A DNA stretch of 38,195 nt, taken from positions 1 through 38,195 of the forward strand of contig NZ_CAMLMK010000016.1 in assembly GCF_946481155.1 (NCBI RefSeq). Reading direction: 5' to 3'. The notes beneath the pieces are model-generated. The model was not told the origin of the DNA. It saw only the letters and a list, made by a program, of their open reading frames with translations, and made no database searches. A program made the position numbers and the translations under genes. This DNA is from an uncultured Flavobacterium sp. (GTDB lineage: Bacteria > Bacteroidota > Bacteroidia > Flavobacteriales > Flavobacteriaceae). Of the stretch, positions 1-7,283 are shown one piece after another. The first letter of the stretch is position 1. Each line of letters opens with the position of its first letter.

Positions 1-1
1 A

Positions 2-505
2 GATGCTTTTCTAACAAAGAAGAATTTCAGTGGTGTTACCGATACAAATTTCAGCGTTAATGGCACCTACACTTACACTTCCCCTTCTCCTCCATACTAC
101 TCCGGTTCTGACGAAGCATTGCCGGTATTTGTCATTGATGAAGGCAATGGTAAAATTCTTATGGGCGGAAAAATAAACCGAAATAATACTCTGACTATGA
201 CCAGAGAAACAGGTTTTGGCATGATCCGAATTGATCAGGGTACACTGAGCAGCGAGAACTTCACAAAGGACAACTTAAAAATTTACCCAAACCCTTTCTC
301 CGATTATGTAAGTATTGACTCTGAAGTAGCCATCAAGGAGATTGAAATCTATAATGCCTTAGGCGAAAAACTTAATAGGCAGTCTGATTTCGATAAAAAC
401 ACTTCTCTTTTAGATCTTTCATGGATCAAACATGCCGGAGTATATGTCATTCGTATTACATCAGAAGATGATACCGTAACTTATAAGAAAATCATCAAAA
501 AATAA
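2..505 (+). CDS. Secreted protein with T9SS C-terminal sorting domain (3' part only)
   Basis: The reading frame is open from base 2, so the gene begins upstream of the window and only its last 167 residues are seen. The last ~75 residues form a typical type A T9SS sorting domain: a KIYPNPFSDYVSI start, an IYNALGEKL middle and a GVYVIRI...KKIIKK end. In this family the domain directs export across the outer membrane and is then cleaved. The preceding part contains GNGKILMGGKI and GFGMIRID segments that resemble delta-60/beta-propeller-like repeats, but too little is visible to name the enzyme or adhesin. A TTG at 119 is an internal codon, not a start. The gene converges on purM across a shared terminator. 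Confident for the sorting domain; the function of the main body is unknown. Confidence 0.85.
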   Translation, partial: DAFLTKKNFSGVTDTNFSVNGTYTYTSPSPPYYSGSDEALPVFVIDEGNGKILMGGKINRNNTLTMTRETGFGMIRIDQGTLSSENFTKDNLKIYPNPFSDYVSIDSEVAIKEIEIYNALGEKLNRQSDFDKNTSLLDLSWIKHAGVYVIRITSEDDTVTYKKIIKK

Positions 506-530
506 AAAATCCCTCGAAAGAGGGATTTTT
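505..530. terminator. Bidirectional terminator between the T9SS gene and purM
   Basis: A perfect 11-bp stem (AAAAATCCCTC / GAGGGATTTTT) with a GAAA loop sits directly between two convergent stop codons. The A and T flanks give a U-run in both directions. Confidence 0.85.
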
Positions 531-1708
531 TAGTATTCAAACACTCCGTATTCCGAAGCTATAGTTAGGCTTTTCTTTTCCGAAGCCTCTACCCTTCCTA
601 TAATTTGTGCATCAACACCAAACGATTTGGAAATCTCGATAATATCTTCGGCGATATCGGAAGGAACATATAATTCCATACGATGTCCGCAGTTGAAAAC
701 CTGATACATTTCCCTCCAGTCGGTTCTTGATTGCTCCTGTATTAGTTTGAACAAAGGCGGTACAGGGAACATATTATCTTTTATGATGTGCAGGTTATCT
801 ACGAAATGCAGGATTTTGGTTTGAGCACCACCGCTGCAATGTACCATTCCGTGAATTAAGCCTGCGGTATATTTTGCAAGGATCGCTTTAATTACCGGCG
901 CATACGTACGCGTAGGCGAAAGCACCAATTTTCCGGCATCCAGAGACGAGCCTTCAACAGCATCGGTTAGTTTTACATTTCCGGAATACACCAATTCTTT
1001 TGGAACGGATGCATCGTAACTTTCCGGATATTTGTCGGCTAAATAATTAGCGAAGACATCATGACGCGCTGATGTTAAGCCATTGCTTCCCATTCCGCCA
1101 TTGTATTCTTTCTCATAATTTGCCTGGCCGAAAGAAGCCAAACCGATAATTACGTCACCAGGCTTGATATGTGCATTGTCAATTACATCTTCGCGCTTCA
1201 TTCTTGCGGTTACCGTTGAATCTACGATTATGGTACGCACTAAATCACCCACATCCGCAGTTTCACCGCCGGTAGAATGAATCGTTACTCCATAACTTTT
1301 CAATTCTTCAATTAATTCTTCTGTTCCGTTGATAATTGCGGAAAGCACTTCACCCGGAATCAGGTTTTTATTTCTTCCGATAGTGGAAGACAGCATGATA
1401 TTATCTGTTGCGCCTACGCACAATAAATCGTCAATATTCATGATTAAAGCATCCTGTGCGACTCCTTTCCAAACCGAAATATCGCCGGTTTCTTTCCAGT
1501 ACATATAGGCCAAAGATGATTTTGTACCCGCACCGTCAGCATGCATTACAAGGCAATAATGATGGTCGTGGGTTAAATGATCCGGAACTATTTTACAGAA
1601 AGCTTTGGGAAATAAGCCTTTATCGATGTTTTTGATCGCATTGTGCACGTCTTCTTTGGAAGCCGAAACTCCTCGAAGGTTATAACGTTGACTGTTATCG
1701 GAACTCAT
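530..1708 (-). CDS. purM: AIR synthase (phosphoribosylformylglycinamidine cyclo-ligase)
   Basis: This 392-residue protein has the PurM/AIR synthase look of Bacteroidota. It carries DGAGTKSSLAYMYW (nucleotide-site region), ALIMNIDDLLCVGA and STGGETADVGDLVRT segments. The enzyme closes the imidazole ring of the purine precursor, turning FGAM into AIR with ATP in the cytosol. The frame is open up to 1837, but I place the start at the ATG at 1706-1708 (MSSDNSQRYNLRG). The upstream extension is hydrophobic and low-complexity, and a good promoter (1756-1788) lies inside it. The leader of about 40 nt has a 6-bp hairpin (CCTGTC AAAA GGCAGG). Other PurM-superfamily paralogues are possible, but the length and motifs fit PurM best. 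Confidence 0.88.
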   Translation of the reverse strand: MSSDNSQRYNLRGVSASKEDVHNAIKNIDKGLFPKAFCKIVPDHLTHDHHYCLVMHADGAGTKSSLAYMYWKETGDISVWKGVAQDALIMNIDDLLCVGATDNIMLSSTIGRNKNLIPGEVLSAIINGTEELIEELKSYGVTIHSTGGETADVGDLVRTIIVDSTVTARMKREDVIDNAHIKPGDVIIGLASFGQANYEKEYNGGMGSNGLTSARHDVFANYLADKYPESYDASVPKELVYSGNVKLTDAVEGSSLDAGKLVLSPTRTYAPVIKAILAKYTAGLIHGMVHCSGGAQTKILHFVDNLHIIKDNMFPVPPLFKLIQEQSRTDWREMYQVFNCGHRMELYVPSDIAEDIIEISKSFGVDAQIIGRVEASEKKSLTIASEYGVFEY

Positions 1709-1755
1709 GTAATTTGTTGTTGTGCCTGCCTTTTGACAGGTAGATTGTTGTGGCG

Positions 1756-1788
1756 TAAAGATAAGGAGAAAAAAGAAAATAGCGCAAA
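1756..1788 (-). promoter_or_regulatory. purM promoter
   Basis: On the minus strand a TTTG is followed after exactly 21 nt by TATCTTTA, a near match to the Bacteroidota -33 TTTG / -7 TAnnTTTG pattern. Transcription would start near 1749, about 40 nt before the chosen purM ATG. Confidence 0.6.
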
Positions 1789-1868
1789 GAGACGAGAAGA
1801 AAGAGAATCGAAAATAGAAACAAGAGGCAAGAAGCAAGAAATAATCTAAAGAAAGGTTATTTAACCCT

Positions 1869-1952
1869 CTCTTGTCTCTTGTCTCTTGTCTCTTGTCTCT
1901 TGTCTCTTGTCTCTTGCCTCTTGTCTCTTGTCTCTTGTCTCTTGCCTCTTGC
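1869..1952. repeat. 7-bp tandem repeat, 12 units of CTCTTGT/CTCTTGC
   Basis: Twelve contiguous heptamers were counted: nine CTCTTGT and three CTCTTGC (units 7, 11 and 12), followed by a decaying TTCTTCTTCC tail. The array lies between the 3' end of an OmpA-like gene and the purM promoter, about 80 bp upstream of the latter. At 1821-1840 there are two to three inverted copies (plus strand CAAGAGGCAAGAAGCAAGAA), so the two parts could pair as a long hairpin. Short open frames through this stretch are artefacts of the repeat. Confidence 0.95.
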
Positions 1953-1963
1953 TTCTTCTTCCT

Positions 1964-2809
1964 CTACTTACTCAATATCATAATTTCCACGCGGCGGTTT
2001 GCCAGCGCTTCCCCTTCATTAGCTTCCGGTATGGGATATTTAGGATGGCTTACACCGAAACCTTTGACTTTTACTCTGCTTTGCGCTATTCCGTAGCCTT
2101 CGAGAACACGTCTGATTTGCTTGGCTCTTTCTAGGGACAGGTTCCTTCTATCGGCATCAACACAGCAGATATGACCCTGAATTTCAATATTCAGCGAAGG
2201 ATTTTCTAAAAGAATAGCTATTAATTCGTCGACAGCCGGTTTTGAGGAAGGCATCATTCCGAACGAATTCTGATAAAAAAAGATATTATTCAGGACAATT
2301 CTAGTTCCCGGTCTTGATAATGCCACCTTTTCTTCCAGGGAGGCATTAGGCGGAAAATCCATATCTTCCTCCTCTATTGGAATAATCTCTGGGATCACAG
2401 GTGTGATTTTCAGAATTTCATTCTCGCGGGGTAAATCCTTCGGAAGGATATAATAGATGACTACTTTTCGGTTTTCTGCTTTTATTTTTGACTGTTTATG
2501 CAACTCGCCGAAGCTTCTGGTTTTGAAATCTTCGCGGATTTTCATGCTATTTTTGATAATCACATTATGAATGAAGTCTACACGTCGTTGCGAAAGAGAA
2601 TCGTTATGCTGGTTGGTACCGTCTTCGTCTGTAAATCCATTAATGGCGACCACCTTTGACTCCTTGTTTGCAGCAATCCAACTGTTTAAAAGATCCCATT
2701 GCTTCTTCACAGGCTCGTGTTTATTGCTGTCAAAGTAAATTGAAAACTGCTCCTGAGCTATGGCAAACAACGGAAAAAAAAGAAGTATGAATAAAGTAAG
2801 TCGTTTCAT
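1964..2809 (-). CDS. OmpA-like periplasmic protein with two OmpA domains
   Basis: This 281-residue protein has a signal peptide (MKRLTLFILLFFPLFAIA, cleaved near residue 19) and no lipobox. An N-terminal OmpA-like domain (about 22-125) retains GFTDEDG and NDSLSQRRV, with the Asp and Arg that normally contact peptidoglycan. After an acidic, proline-rich linker (about 130-155), a second OmpA-like domain (about 165-281) has GHICC where the family usually has GHTD, then NLSLERAK and ANRRVEI. The protein probably sits in the periplasm bound to the cell wall. It lies 62 bp downstream of a paralogue with the same architecture, so the pair is a tandem duplication and may be one transcription unit. 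No partner gene reveals a more specific role. Confidence 0.8.
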   Translation of the reverse strand: MKRLTLFILLFFPLFAIAQEQFSIYFDSNKHEPVKKQWDLLNSWIAANKESKVVAINGFTDEDGTNQHNDSLSQRRVDFIHNVIIKNSMKIREDFKTRSFGELHKQSKIKAENRKVVIYYILPKDLPRENEILKITPVIPEIIPIEEEDMDFPPNASLEEKVALSRPGTRIVLNNIFFYQNSFGMMPSSKPAVDELIAILLENPSLNIEIQGHICCVDADRRNLSLERAKQIRRVLEGYGIAQSRVKVKGFGVSHPKYPIPEANEGEALANRRVEIMILSK

Positions 2810-2871
2810 TTCAATGTATTTAAATCAATAACGAATAAACAAAAATAATATGATAAAAAGAGGCGATTTTA

Positions 2872-3627
2872 TTAATTTTCAACAATTAAGATTTCGACCC
2901 TGCGGTTTTCATCCCGTTCGAATTCGTTTTTTTCAGGGATAGGATATAAAGGCATGGAACTTCCGAAACCTTTATAAGACAAGCGGTTCTTGTCTATGCC
3001 GTTTTGTATCAGGTAATTGTATACTGTTTTGCAGCGTAAGGTGGAAATATCTTCGAGATCATATTTCACCTGGCAGCAGATGTGTCCCTGAATTTCGATT
3101 TTCAGTTTTGGGTTTTGCTGCATAATTTCAAGTAACTCTAACAGGACAGGTCTGGATTTCGGGACAACGACACCGGAACGGTTATAGAAATTGAGGTTTC
3201 TCAGGCGGATTTTCTCGCCCACTTTCATTTGCGTGATTTTCTCGGAAAGCTTTGCTTCTTTCTTTCGGAAATAAATTTCTACTTTTCGGTTTTCGTCTTG
3301 GATTTTGGATTGCTCAAATCGTTTTCCGAAGCCTTTTGTCTCTAACTTTTCCGAAAGACTGATTTTATTTTCTTTCAGGATATTCATAACAGCATTCACT
3401 CTTCGGATGGCCAGTTTATCGTTGTATTCGTGCGAACCTACACTATCGCAAAAGCCATATACTTTCAGCACTTCAGTTTCTTTGTTTTGGGAAATCCAGT
3501 CAGACAATTTCACATTTGAATCGGAATTGACCTGATGAATATCGAAATCAAAATACACCGTGAATTTTTCCTGTGAAAAACCGGTGAGAGAAAATACCAG
3601 ATAAAAAAGAAGGAGATACTTTTTCAT
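2872..3627 (-). CDS. OmpA-like periplasmic protein with two OmpA domains (paralogue)
   Basis: This 251-residue protein is a paralogue of the gene at 1964-2809. It has a signal peptide (MKKYLLLFYLVFSLTGFS), then an OmpA-like domain with GFCDSVG and NDKLAIRRV (about 20-125). A short linker leads to a second OmpA-like domain with GHICC, LRCKTVYNYL and ENRRVEIL (about 140-251). As in the paralogue, the first domain keeps the peptidoglycan-contact Asp and Arg, while the second has lost the Asp and has a CC pair. It is probably the first gene of a two-gene unit. About 120 bp separate it from the terminator of the candidate RNA upstream. Confidence 0.8.
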   Translation of the reverse strand: MKKYLLLFYLVFSLTGFSQEKFTVYFDFDIHQVNSDSNVKLSDWISQNKETEVLKVYGFCDSVGSHEYNDKLAIRRVNAVMNILKENKISLSEKLETKGFGKRFEQSKIQDENRKVEIYFRKKEAKLSEKITQMKVGEKIRLRNLNFYNRSGVVVPKSRPVLLELLEIMQQNPKLKIEIQGHICCQVKYDLEDISTLRCKTVYNYLIQNGIDKNRLSYKGFGSSMPLYPIPEKNEFERDENRRVEILIVEN

Positions 3628-3744
3628 GCTTATTTTTAATCCTACTAAGATAGCAGAAAATTATTACGAAGAAAAGCGTTCCTCTTATAAAAAAAGAAAC
3701 GCTTTTCCCAACTAAAAAACAAGTTTAAATGGATCCTTGATTGG

Positions 3745-3915
3745 TTAAAAAAGTGAGACAGACAGAATCCGTCTCACTTTTCCTCTATGGGTTTGGTTTG
3801 TTTCTGAGCACAGGAGAAAACAATACAAATTATCGAATTCTTTAACACAATCCCTGTGTTATCCCTCAAAACTTGTTGCGGGATTAAAATTGACGTTTTG
3901 CTCCTGTTCGGTAAA
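3745..3915 (-). ncRNA. Candidate structured small RNA (possibly 6S-like) with terminator
   Basis: Plus-strand coordinates: CAGGAG-AAAAC (3811-3821) pairs with GTTTT-G-CTCCTG (3895-3906), giving 11 bp with one bulge. A second stem of about 8 bp pairs 3833-3842 with 3886-3893. Inside are two hairpins: AACACA/TGTGTT (3844-3860) and ATCCC/GGGAT (3861-3884). The GGGAT can also pair with a second ATCCC in the first loop, so alternative folds exist. I choose the minus strand because a perfect terminator with six Ts lies 30 nt downstream in that direction and none lies downstream on the plus strand. Length and shape are compatible with a 6S-Flavo type RNA, but this is not established. A 13-codon minus-strand ORF (3925-3884, MKIVYRTGAKRQF) overlaps its 5' part, so a leader-peptide attenuator is an alternative. 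Confidence 0.42.
3747..3781 (-). terminator. Terminator after the candidate RNA
   Basis: A perfect stem AAAAGTGAGAC / GTCTCACTTTT with an 11-nt loop is followed on the minus strand by six Ts. It does not follow any protein gene: the nearest upstream minus-strand gene, glnN, has its own terminator at 4188-4209. This supports a separate short transcript. Confidence 0.75.
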
Positions 3916-4187
3916 CGATTTTCATTGCTGAAAGTCGTAAATTTTAATGTGAACCCATACAGTTATTAACAATAAAAAACAATAATTCTTTCGAAATACA
4001 GAGGATGATTCGGAGGGTGAAATTACTCAAAATGAGTTGTTGGAAATAAATCTTGTGGTTTGATTTATAGTTCAAATTTAGAACATTTTTTTTTACGTAA
4101 AAAGCTTTAATTAATTATTTTTCAGGAAATTACCTTTTTTTCTACTAAGCGAATAAAAAGACAGACCAACTACATTTTTGCCATAAA
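3907..4187. other. AT-rich intergenic stretch without a recognised gene
   Basis: This is the rest of the 603-bp gap between glnN and the OmpA-like pair. No convincing ORF was seen on either strand. A minus-strand TAAATTTG (near 4072-4079) matches the -7 element, but no good -33 element stands before it. Confidence 0.5.
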
Positions 4188-4210
4188 AAAACCTCCCGAA
4201 GGAGGTTTTC
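4185..4210 (-). terminator. glnN terminator
   Basis: Stem AAAACCTCC (4188-4196), loop CGAA, stem GGAGGTTTT (4201-4209), with extra Ts on the minus strand, about 20 nt after the glnN stop. Confidence 0.85.
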
Positions 4211-4230
4211 AAAATAAATAAACAAACAGA

Positions 4231-6420
4231 TTATTTTGTAAATAACAATTCTCTGTATTTTGTAAGCGTCCAGATCTCGTCGTCTACCAAAAGCTCTAAT
4301 TTATCACAGTGGCTTCTGATGATGTCGAAGTATGGTTTTACTTTATCACAATATGCATCTGCCATTTTCTCAGTGCTTGAAAGGTTGTTGGCTTTCTTGC
4401 GCTCTTCTGTCATGGCTTCCACATTCGTGTTGATGCCTTCGATATGCTCTGAAATTTCTTTGATCAGTCCGATTTGCTCTTTTGCAATTTTCTCGAAATC
4501 TTTTCCGAAAATTTCTTTTAATCCTCTTACGTTTTCGATTAACGTATTTTGGTATTTGATAGCTGTAGGGATAACATGGTTACGGGCAATATCACCTAAA
4601 ACACGACCTTCAATCTGGATTTTCTTAGTATACTCTTCCAATTCGATTTCGTAACGTGATTCTACCTCAACGTGGTTCATAACGTTCATTTCACCGAAAA
4701 GTTCAATAGCTTTTTTAGAAACTTTAGCCTTTAATGCTTTTGGAGTCGTTTTATGATTGCTCAAGCCACGTTTTTTAGCTTCTTTTTCCCAGGCATCGCT
4801 GTAACCGTCGCCTTCGAAAAGGATTGCTTTCGTTTTCTTGATATATTCTCTTAAGACATTGAAGATCGCTTCGTCTTTCTTTAAATCGTTCTTTTCGATT
4901 AACGCATCTACTTCCACTTTGAAATCTTTCAACTGTTTTGCAACGATTGTATTTAATGTCGTCATGGAAACTGCACAGTTCGCAGAAGAACCTACGGCTC
5001 TGAACTCAAATTTATTTCCTGTGAAAGCGAATGGAGATGTTCTGTTTCTGTCGGTGTTATCTAATAAAACGTCCGGTAATTTTCCAACTACGTTTAGTTT
5101 AAGATCGGTTTTTTCTTCCGGAGATAATTTTCCGTTGGAAACACCTTCTAGCTCTAACAACACTTTTGTCAATTGCTGTCCGATGAACACAGAGATGATT
5201 GCCGGTGGCGCTTCGTTAGCTCCTAAACGGTGGTCGTTACTTGCCGACGCGATTGATGCTCTTAATAACTCTTCATAATCGTGTACCGCTTTGATGGTAT
5301 TGATGAAGAACGTTAAGAACTGTAAGTTGCTCATTGGTGTTTTACCCGGGCTTAACAAGTTGATACCTGTATCTGTAGCTAATGACCAGTTATTATGTTT
5401 TCCGGAACCGTTTACTCCTTTGAAAGGCTTCTCATGGAATAATACCTTGAAATCATGGCGTTCTGCTACTTTTTGCATTACGTCCATCAGCAATGAGTTG
5501 TGGTCTACCGCTAAATTCGTTTCCTCGAAAATAGGAGCCAGCTCAAACTGATTCGGAGCTACCTCATTGTGACGAGTTTTTACCGGAATACCCAATAACA
5601 TACATTCGTTTTCCAGATCTCTCATGTATTGCAATACACGTGTTGGAATCGATCCGAAATAATGGTCGTCTAACTGCTGACCTTTAGAAGATGTATGACC
5701 TAATAAAGTTCTTCCTGTCGCAAGGATATCAGGACGTGAATAGGCTAAAGCGCTGTCCACTAAAAAATATTCCTGTTCCCAACCTAATGTCGGCGTAATT
5801 TTTTTAACGTTTTTATCGAAATATTTAGCCACTTCAGTCGCTGCAGTATCAATAGCGTGTAATGCTCTTAATAGCGGAGTTTTATTATCTAAAGCTTCAC
5901 CGGTGTAAGAGATGAAAACTGTTGGGATACATAAAGTTGTACCGAAGATAAATGCAGGAGATGTTGGATCCCAGGCAGTATAACCACGCGCTTCGAAAGT
6001 GTTTCTGATTCCTCCGTTCGGGAAAGACGATGCATCCGGTTCCTGTTGTACTAATTGGCTTCCGCCGAATTTTTCTACAGGATCGCTGCCATCCATTGAC
6101 GTTTCAAAGAAAGCGTCGTGTTTTTCTGCAGTGGTTCCTGTTAATGGCTGGAACCAGTGAGTATAATGTGTAACGTTTTTTGACAATGCCCATTCTTTCA
6201 TCCCCATGGCGATGTATTCGGCCAGTTTTCTGTCGATTTTGGTTCCGAATTCGATTGCGCTTCTTACGGCTTTGTAGGCTTCCGGGGTCAGGTATTGTCG
6301 CATTGCTTTGTCTCCAAAAACATTGCTGCCGAAAATCGCTGATTTTCTATCCAATTCTTCTACCGCTACCGGTTTTCTGTCTGTGGCTTTTTCAAGAGCC
6401 TTAAAACGAAATGTTGACAT
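4231..6420 (-). CDS. glnN: Type III glutamine synthetase
   Basis: This 729-residue protein is the length typical of GSIII, far longer than GSI (~470). GSIII makes glutamine from glutamate, ammonia and ATP and is the main ammonia-assimilating synthetase in many Bacteroidota. Diagnostic segments include GWEQEYFLVD (metal/glutamate-site region), TRHNEVAPNQFELAPIFEE, HEKPFKGVNGSGKHNNWS (nucleotide region), and NRTSPFAFTGNKFEFRAVGSSAN near the end of the catalytic core. The C-terminal ~200 residues are helical and charged, as usual for GSIII. It stands alone, with its own terminator and a -7 element (6462-6469) behind an inverted repeat (6493-6517) that could be a nitrogen-control operator. No ammonium transporter or PII gene is nearby. 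Confidence 0.95.
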   Translation of the reverse strand: MSTFRFKALEKATDRKPVAVEELDRKSAIFGSNVFGDKAMRQYLTPEAYKAVRSAIEFGTKIDRKLAEYIAMGMKEWALSKNVTHYTHWFQPLTGTTAEKHDAFFETSMDGSDPVEKFGGSQLVQQEPDASSFPNGGIRNTFEARGYTAWDPTSPAFIFGTTLCIPTVFISYTGEALDNKTPLLRALHAIDTAATEVAKYFDKNVKKITPTLGWEQEYFLVDSALAYSRPDILATGRTLLGHTSSKGQQLDDHYFGSIPTRVLQYMRDLENECMLLGIPVKTRHNEVAPNQFELAPIFEETNLAVDHNSLLMDVMQKVAERHDFKVLFHEKPFKGVNGSGKHNNWSLATDTGINLLSPGKTPMSNLQFLTFFINTIKAVHDYEELLRASIASASNDHRLGANEAPPAIISVFIGQQLTKVLLELEGVSNGKLSPEEKTDLKLNVVGKLPDVLLDNTDRNRTSPFAFTGNKFEFRAVGSSANCAVSMTTLNTIVAKQLKDFKVEVDALIEKNDLKKDEAIFNVLREYIKKTKAILFEGDGYSDAWEKEAKKRGLSNHKTTPKALKAKVSKKAIELFGEMNVMNHVEVESRYEIELEEYTKKIQIEGRVLGDIARNHVIPTAIKYQNTLIENVRGLKEIFGKDFEKIAKEQIGLIKEISEHIEGINTNVEAMTEERKKANNLSSTEKMADAYCDKVKPYFDIIRSHCDKLELLVDDEIWTLTKYRELLFTK

Positions 6421-6461
6421 AAAGTTGTGTTTTTAAAATTATACCCTGCAATTTTACAGTG

Positions 6462-6469
6462 CAAAAATA
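6462..6469 (-). promoter_or_regulatory. Likely glnN -7 promoter element
   Basis: The minus strand reads TATTTTTG, a full match to TAnnTTTG, about 42 nt before the glnN ATG. No TTG stands at the usual 20-21 nt upstream. The nearest is 15 nt away, so promoter strength may depend on an activator. Confidence 0.45.
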
Positions 6470-6492
6470 TAAAATTTTACATTACAAAATAA

Positions 6493-6517
6493 TTAACCCC
6501 TAAAAAAATAGGGTTAA
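6493..6517. promoter_or_regulatory. Inverted repeat upstream of the glnN promoter (possible operator)
   Basis: Arms TTAACCC (6493-6499) and GGGTTAA (6511-6517) are perfect inverted copies around an 11-nt A-rich centre. The repeat lies just upstream of where RNA polymerase would bind at glnN. That position suits an activator site, but no protein has been assigned to it. Confidence 0.4.
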
Positions 6518-6553
6518 AAAATAAAAAATAACATTTTTATAACTTCACCCCAT

Positions 6554-6579
6554 AAAAAAAGGAGCCTAAATTGACTCCT
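6554..6579 (-). terminator. Terminator of the lipoprotein gene at 6614-7120
   Basis: The minus strand reads AGGAGTC, loop AATTTA, GGCTCCT (7 bp with one wobble), then seven Ts, about 35 nt after the stop codon. Confidence 0.75.
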
Positions 6580-6613
6580 CTCACTAATTATAACTATTAA
6601 GTACTGCAAAAAA

Positions 6614-7120
6614 TTAATTCATTTTCTTAACCTGGTTTTCGGTCTTGTTCAATTTCGCCATTACCTCTTTATAATTGGTCACGTCGACTGTTTTAGAGAA
6701 ATAACCCGGAACAATCACGATTCTGAAAGTCTGGTTTTGTGTCCATTGTGACCCCAGGATTCCTAAGTCGAAATCGGCTGAACTCATAAACAGGTTAACA
6801 TCATAAGGCGTAAAATCGTAGTTGTACTGTAAGTCACCTTCATTTAACTGTACGGTTTGCGGCATTAAACGCCAAATTGGAGTTCCTCCATCCACATCCC
6901 ATAATAAGTAAACCAATACCACATCGGAATCATAGATAGCCGGATTTAAGGTTACCAATGAGGAATAGCCGTTCCCCGGAGAAAAACTTCGTGTCACTTC
7001 AAACACTTCACTAATCGTATCCTGATCGTTAGTATCTTCATAGACAACTTCTTCTCTAATGCAACTTTGAAGCCCAATCATTCCGATAAAAGCCACTAAT
7101 ACTAAAGCTAATTTTTTCAT
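6614..7120 (-). CDS. Putative lipoprotein of unknown function
   Basis: This 168-residue protein has a lipoprotein signal peptide (MKKLALVLVAFIGMIGLQSC, with Cys20 as the likely lipidated residue). After the Cys comes IREEVVYED, an acidic stretch not far from the K-(D/E)2 surface-export signal described for Bacteroidota lipoproteins, but with Arg instead of Lys. The rest looks beta-rich and contains YLLWDVDGGTPIWRLMP, QYNYDFTPYDVNLFM and TFRIVIVPGYF; the C-terminus is lysine/asparagine-rich. I recognise it as a conserved Flavobacterium type but know no function. It has its own promoter and terminator and stands between glnN and icmF. Confidence 0.75.
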   Translation of the reverse strand: MKKLALVLVAFIGMIGLQSCIREEVVYEDTNDQDTISEVFEVTRSFSPGNGYSSLVTLNPAIYDSDVVLVYLLWDVDGGTPIWRLMPQTVQLNEGDLQYNYDFTPYDVNLFMSSADFDLGILGSQWTQNQTFRIVIVPGYFSKTVDVTNYKEVMAKLNKTENQVKKMN

Positions 7121-7171
7121 AGGTGTAATTTTTATTTTTTGGATTTGTTAATCATAGTTTTCTTATCGATT

Positions 7172-7198
7172 CAAAAATATGCAATAGTCGTGCCAAAA
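7172..7198 (-). promoter_or_regulatory. Candidate promoter of the lipoprotein gene
   Basis: The minus strand has TTTTGG followed 14 nt later by TATTTTTG, a full -7 match. The spacing is shorter than the 20-21 nt of other promoters here, so the -33 assignment is weak. The -7 lies about 52 nt before the ATG. Confidence 0.4.
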
Positions 7199-7230
7199 CG
7201 GATTGTTGTTTTCAAAATAATTTTGGCAAT

Positions 7231-7259
7231 AAAAAAACCTCCCTGAAAAAGAGAGGTTT
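7231..7259 (-). terminator. icmF terminator
   Basis: The minus strand reads AAACCTC, an 11-nt loop, GAGGTTT and further Ts, 25 nt after the icmF stop codon. Confidence 0.75.
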
Positions 7260-7283
7260 AAGTTAAAAAATATAGAATCTTAT

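Noticed and set aside
119..121. TTG start for the first gene
   Set aside because: The frame is open to base 2 and the product would lack any export signal.
1709..1837. N-terminal extension of purM with a hydrophobic, signal-like segment
   Set aside because: PurM is cytosolic, the extension is unlike the family, and the promoter lies within it.
1869..1952. CRISPR array
   Set aside because: The units are contiguous 7-mers with no spacers.
1643..2134. Small plus-strand ORFs through the heptamer repeat
   Set aside because: They arise from the repeat translated in several frames and overlap real minus-strand genes.
4838..5278. 146-codon plus-strand ORF inside glnN
   Set aside because: Antisense shadow of a conserved enzyme gene.
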